This document shows, in pieces, positions 5,574-8,375 of a DNA stretch of 8,375 bases. This DNA is from Porphyromonadaceae bacterium UBA7332. Its GTDB lineage: Bacteria; Bacteroidota; Bacteroidia; Bacteroidales; UBA7332. The notes under the pieces are model-generated. The model saw only the letters and a program-made list of their open reading frames with translations. It was not told the origin of the DNA and searched no databases. The position numbers and the translations under genes were made by a program. The first letter of the stretch is position 1; every line of letters starts with the position of its first letter. The stretch lies in the NCBI GenBank assembly GCA_002471225.1, contig DKPO01000042.1, positions 5,789 to 14,163 on the forward strand, given 5' to 3'.

Positions 5574-7517
5574 ATGGAAATTTTCAGATCTACAAAATTA
5601 GGAAAAGTACTCTGGAAAATGCATATTCCACTCTGGATTGTATTTTTGTTGGATCAATCAGCCGTACTGTTTTCGTATGTATTATTGATTGTGATGTATC
5701 GTTACATCCTGCATAAACCGATTGAGGACGGAATTGCTGTGCGCATTCTTTTGGCAATCGGTATATTCAGTGTGATGGATATTGTAATGGGTATCTATAA
5801 AGGGGCTATCCGTTATTCGGAGATCCGGGAGATGGTACGTATCTTTTTCTATGTATTATTGAGTAGCGGATTGTTTTTTATCAGTTCACATATAGCTAAT
5901 AATTATGTGATTTTAAATCCGCTGGATGCTATGTGGGTATGTTTGTTTGCACTGATTATTTTTACCTTGCTTTTTGTAATGCGTATCGGAATCAAGTACA
6001 CGTATTATTATCTGGGTACGATGAAACGTGAGCAACGTCGTGTGGTGGTGTTCGGAACGGATTCGCGTACAGCTAAGATCGTGAATATGATGAAGGCTGA
6101 CGTGAAAAGCAAATATAAACCCGAAGCGATGATTGATGCAGAGAATATGCATGCCGGCAAAATGCTGATGGGTGTTCGTGTGTACGGACAGGATAAGATT
6201 GAGGATCTTGCTTCATTCTTTGAGCAACTGGGTGCCGATTCACTGATGATTTCGGATTCGAATAAAGATCTGCTTAAAATGACTTTGCTGGATCAGTTAC
6301 TGGATGCAAATATTAAAGTGTTGCTGGCAGATCATCCGCATGATATGAATGAAGGCGGATCGAAAAAAGGAATTTCGGTACATGATATACAGATCGAGGA
6401 TTTACTGAACCGGGAGGTGATCGTAACGGATAACTGTGAAGTAAAACAGATGTTGAAGGATGAGGTGGTACTGGTTACCGGGGCCGCAGGATCAATCGGT
6501 AGCGAGATTGTGATGCAGGTGGCAGCAGCGAAGCCTTCACGTTTATTATTGGTCGATCAGGCTGAAAGTCCGTTACACGAGATACAGCTGAAGTTGCAAA
6601 GTAATTTTCCGGATCTGAAGTTAGAGGTTTATATCTGTGATATTCGTAACCTGCCACGTCTGGAAGCTTTATTTAATGAGTTTCGTCCGAATTTTGTGTA
6701 TCACGCCGCGGCTTATAAGCATGTGCCGATGATGGAAAATCACCCCTGTGAATCTGTGATGGTGAATATTGTAGGTACACGACATGTAGTGGATTTATCG
6801 GTGAAATACGGAGCCGATCGTTTTGTGATGGTGTCGACTGATAAAGCGGTAAATCCAACGAATGTGATGGGTTGCTCAAAACGTATTGCCGAAATCTATG
6901 TACAATCCTTGTATCTTACATTGGCGAAAAAATCTTCTGCACGCACAAAAATTATTACAACCCGTTTCGGTAATGTATTAGGATCAAACGGATCGGTAGT
7001 TCCGTTGTTTAAAAGTCAGATAGCGAAGGGTGGTCCGATCACCGTTACACACAAAGATATTATCCGTTACTTTATGACGATTCCGGAGGCTTGTCGCCTG
7101 GTATTGGAAGCCGGTTGTATGGGTAAAGGTGGTGAGATTTTCGTATTCGATATGGGTGCACCGGTGAAGATCTATGATATGGCGAAGCGTATGATTCGTT
7201 TGGCGGGTCTGACTCCGGGTAAAGATATTGAGATTGTGGAGACAGGTCTTCGTCCGGGAGAAAAGCTCTATGAAGAGTTGTTGAACGATGAGGAGCTTAC
7301 TTTACCGACTCACCATAAAAAAATCATGATTGCAAAAGTACGTGAATATACGTATGATACAGTACGTGAGTCAATTGATGAATTACGTACTTTGGCAACA
7401 AGTGGTGATAAAATGGCGACAGTTGGAGCTATGAAGGTTCTTGTCCCTGAGTTTTTGAGTAAGAATTCAGTGTATGAGGTCTTGGATGAGAAAGAAACGG
7501 AGAGTCAGTTGGCTTAA
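5574..7517 (+). CDS. Membrane-bound UDP-GlcNAc 4,6-dehydratase-like protein (WbpM/PglF/CapD family)
   Basis: Family members remove water from UDP-GlcNAc to give a 4-keto-6-deoxy sugar, an early step towards modified sugars in capsule, O-antigen or glycoprotein glycans. The 647-aa protein has about four membrane helices (roughly 19-42, 55-75, 87-107, 117-137). A first Rossmann-like domain follows (RVVVFGTDSRTAK, 156-168), then the NAD(P)-binding short-chain dehydrogenase domain from about 297 with GAAGSIG (303-309) and HAAAYKHVPMME (377-388). T422, M432 and K436 in STDKA and NVMGCSK have the T-x9-M-x3-K spacing known for PglF/WbpM, where Met replaces the usual Tyr. Further family motifs are TRFGNVLGSNGSVVPLF (463-479) and TGLRPGEKLYEEL (557-569). 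Length and residues are complete. It has its own promoter and terminator, so it appears monocistronic. The substrate is inferred from the family, and no sugar-pathway neighbour is visible to confirm it. Confidence 0.92.
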   Translation: MEIFRSTKLGKVLWKMHIPLWIVFLLDQSAVLFSYVLLIVMYRYILHKPIEDGIAVRILLAIGIFSVMDIVMGIYKGAIRYSEIREMVRIFFYVLLSSGLFFISSHIANNYVILNPLDAMWVCLFALIIFTLLFVMRIGIKYTYYYLGTMKREQRRVVVFGTDSRTAKIVNMMKADVKSKYKPEAMIDAENMHAGKMLMGVRVYGQDKIEDLASFFEQLGADSLMISDSNKDLLKMTLLDQLLDANIKVLLADHPHDMNEGGSKKGISVHDIQIEDLLNREVIVTDNCEVKQMLKDEVVLVTGAAGSIGSEIVMQVAAAKPSRLLLVDQAESPLHEIQLKLQSNFPDLKLEVYICDIRNLPRLEALFNEFRPNFVYHAAAYKHVPMMENHPCESVMVNIVGTRHVVDLSVKYGADRFVMVSTDKAVNPTNVMGCSKRIAEIYVQSLYLTLAKKSSARTKIITTRFGNVLGSNGSVVPLFKSQIAKGGPITVTHKDIIRYFMTIPEACRLVLEAGCMGKGGEIFVFDMGAPVKIYDMAKRMIRLAGLTPGKDIEIVETGLRPGEKLYEELLNDEELTLPTHHKKIMIAKVREYTYDTVRESIDELRTLATSGDKMATVGAMKVLVPEFLSKNSVYEVLDEKETESQLA

Positions 7518-7529
7518 CGTATGAGATAT

Positions 7530-7576
7530 AAAAAAGGGCTGTTATGTGACGTGGGTTGCATAACAGCCCTTTTTTT
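7530..7576 (+). terminator. Intrinsic terminator after the dehydratase gene
   Basis: A perfect 11-bp stem (GGGCTGTTATG 7536-7546, CATAACAGCCC 7559-7569) with a 12-nt loop is preceded by six A and followed by seven T, so it can work in both directions. It starts 12 nt after the stop codon and should end transcription of the dehydratase gene. Confidence 0.95.
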
Positions 7577-7638
7577 GTTATGTAGCACTTGGACTGGAAG
7601 ACAAAAAAAGAAGATTTCACAGGAGTTCAGAGAGGTTA

Positions 7639-7658
7639 TCTCGTTATTACTCCCGAGA
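7639..7658 (+). repeat. 20-mer with variable centre, copy 4 (forward)
   Basis: The sequence is TCTCGTTATTACTCCCGAGA, with TA at the centre. It lies 4 nt after the TTTCACAGGAGTTCAGAGAG repeat. Its 3' flank CAGGCATCGTT resembles the flank of copies 1 and 5 but no element spacer follows. Confidence 0.85.
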
Positions 7659-7840
7659 CAGGCATCGTTTTTTAAGACATATTCTTTGCTACTCGCCGAC
7701 AAGTTAAAGCATGAGGTGGTTAGGAGGTAAACTCGCTATGCTCGTTAGTGTAGTTACTCTTTTACTTCAAACTAATTTCTGTAATTACTTTATCCGAGTC
7801 GATGAAAAATTAACTCTCTGAACTCCTTTAACGGTGCCTG

Positions 7841-7860
7841 TCTCGGGAGATATAACGAGA
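7841..7860 (-). repeat. 20-mer with variable centre, copy 5 (reverse)
   Basis: The minus strand reads TCTCGTTATATCTCCCGAGA, with AT at the centre. Together with CTCTCTGAACTCC at 7814-7826 it is present in opposite orientation to the pair at 7615-7658, although the order of the two parts is not mirrored. Confidence 0.85.
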
Positions 7861-7877
7861 TGAAACGTCTGAAAAGG

Positions 7878-7995
7878 CATCTCTCACACAGATTAAAAAC
7901 GATTCACCGCAATTAAGGTTATTAATTGATCTGTCGATCTGTTTTGCAAACAGCTCTATGATTGCTTCATTTCGAATCTTCGCTCATGTCGTTTT
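7878..7995 (+). repeat. 118-bp direct repeat, copy 1
   Basis: It matches 8258-8375 with four substitutions and no gap (114 of 118). It begins CATCTCTCACACAGATTAAA and includes the small hairpin CTGTTT, loop TGC, AAACAG. No coding potential is evident. Confidence 0.9.
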
Positions 7996-8087
7996 ACAAA
8001 CGCTATGGACTCTTCTTCTCATGAATCAATCATCCAATCAATAACCTGATTCAATCAATTTCCTCAATTTGAAGATAAAAAAGAAGA

Positions 8088-8172
8088 TTTCACAGGAGTT
8101 CAGAGAGGTAAAAGAGGTCAGAATATTTTATAAGACAGATTCTCAGATGGTGTATTTAAATGTAGGGTGCGG
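8088..8172 (+). repeat. 85-bp direct repeat, copy 2
   Basis: It matches 2919-3003 with two substitutions. After it the two loci diverge: here the following 20-mer is inverted compared with the one after copy 1. Confidence 0.9.
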
Positions 8173-8257
8173 ATCCCGGTACTGTGTCTCGGGAGCTATA
8201 ACGAGATTCAACCGTGATTCACAATTGCATGACATTCGAATTTGACGAACGGAAATA
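8162..8257. repeat. BIME-like element, truncated copy
   Basis: GTAG (8162-8165) is followed by the 20-mer at 8187-8206 in reverse orientation, flanked by CGGT (8177-8180) and ACCG (8211-8214), which can pair as an outer stem. The spacer head CAATTGCATGACATTCGAAT then follows at 8222. The element stops at about 8257, where the second 118-bp repeat begins, so the right-hand hairpin and CTAC are missing. Confidence 0.6.
8187..8206 (-). repeat. 20-mer with variable centre, copy 6 (reverse)
   Basis: The minus strand reads TCTCGTTATAGCTCCCGAGA, with AG at the centre as in copy 3. It lies in the truncated element at the window end. Confidence 0.85.
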
Positions 8258-8375
8258 CATCTCTCACACAGATTAAAAACGACTCACCGCAATTAAGGTT
8301 ATTAATTGATCTGTCGATCTGTTTTGCAAACGGCTCTATGATTGTTTCATTTCGAATCTTCGCTCATATCGTTTT
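8258..8375 (+). repeat. 118-bp direct repeat, copy 2 (runs to the window edge)
   Basis: This is a second copy of 7878-7995, with 380 bp between the starts. The match reaches the last base of the window, so the true repeat may be longer on this side. In copy 1 the sequence continues with ACAAACGCTATGG, which could not be compared. Confidence 0.9.

Larger units (their letters stand above)
7577..8375. other. Gene-free 800-bp repeat block at the window end
   Basis: I see no gene on either strand. The block carries the TTTCACAGGAGTTCAGAGAG repeat (7615-7634, 8088-8107, and inverted core at 7814-7826) and three 20-mers (7639, 7841, 8187). It also carries two copies of a 118-bp repeat (7878-7995, 8258-8375), the second 85-bp repeat (8088-8172) and the head of a BIME-like element (8162-8257) that passes straight into the second 118-bp copy. 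Stretches 7661-7810 and 7996-8087 show nothing I recognise beyond a short hairpin (CGTTT, loop TAC, AAACG) near 7990-8002. Confidence 0.75.

Noticed and set aside
7521..7730. A 69-codon open frame downstream of the dehydratase
   Set aside because: It runs through the intrinsic terminator stem, the TTTCACAGG repeat and a 20-mer, so it is not a plausible gene.

Overview
The window looks like chromosomal or island DNA from a member of the Bacteroidetes, most likely the order Bacteroidales. Three things point that way: the protein sequences, A-rich leaders without Shine-Dalgarno motifs, and a TTTG / TAnnTTTG-type promoter before the last gene. I cannot name the genus or species from the sequence. 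All four real genes are on the + strand. About 2.4 kb of the 8.4 kb is non-coding and very rich in repeats.

Layout. 1-500: a repeat element with hairpins, a 48-bp tandem array and a leader with octamer arrays. 501-2670: a probable helicase-loader or replication-initiator protein (288 aa) overlapping by 8 nt a DnaB-type replicative helicase (436 aa). 2671-3525: a gene-free block of mosaic repeats. 3526-5331: a DnaG-type primase (601 aa). 5332-5573: an intergenic region with a Bacteroidetes-type promoter. 5574-7517: a membrane-bound nucleotide-sugar 4,6-dehydratase of the WbpM/PglF/CapD family, closed by a strong intrinsic terminator at 7530-7576. 7577-8375: another gene-free repeat block that runs off the window.

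The loader, helicase and primase look like a compact phage- or plasmid-style replication module (loading, unwinding, priming). No DnaA, SSB, polymerase, integrase or partition gene is visible. The module sits directly beside a surface-polysaccharide gene that has its own promoter and terminator. Whether the module is active, a relic, or the cell's only dnaB/dnaG set cannot be decided here.

The most unusual content is the intergenic DNA. Two near-full copies of a roughly 180-bp element (2993-3174 and 3267-3446), and a third cut by the window start, begin with GTAG plus a hairpin and end with a hairpin plus CTAC. They look like paired inverted REP sequences (a BIME-like element) around a conserved spacer. 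Inside them and elsewhere lies a 20-mer present six times with 18 invariant positions and a variable central dinucleotide, in both orientations. An 85-bp and a 118-bp sequence are each duplicated at 97-98 % identity by my hand alignment, and the 85-bp pair brackets the primase and dehydratase genes.
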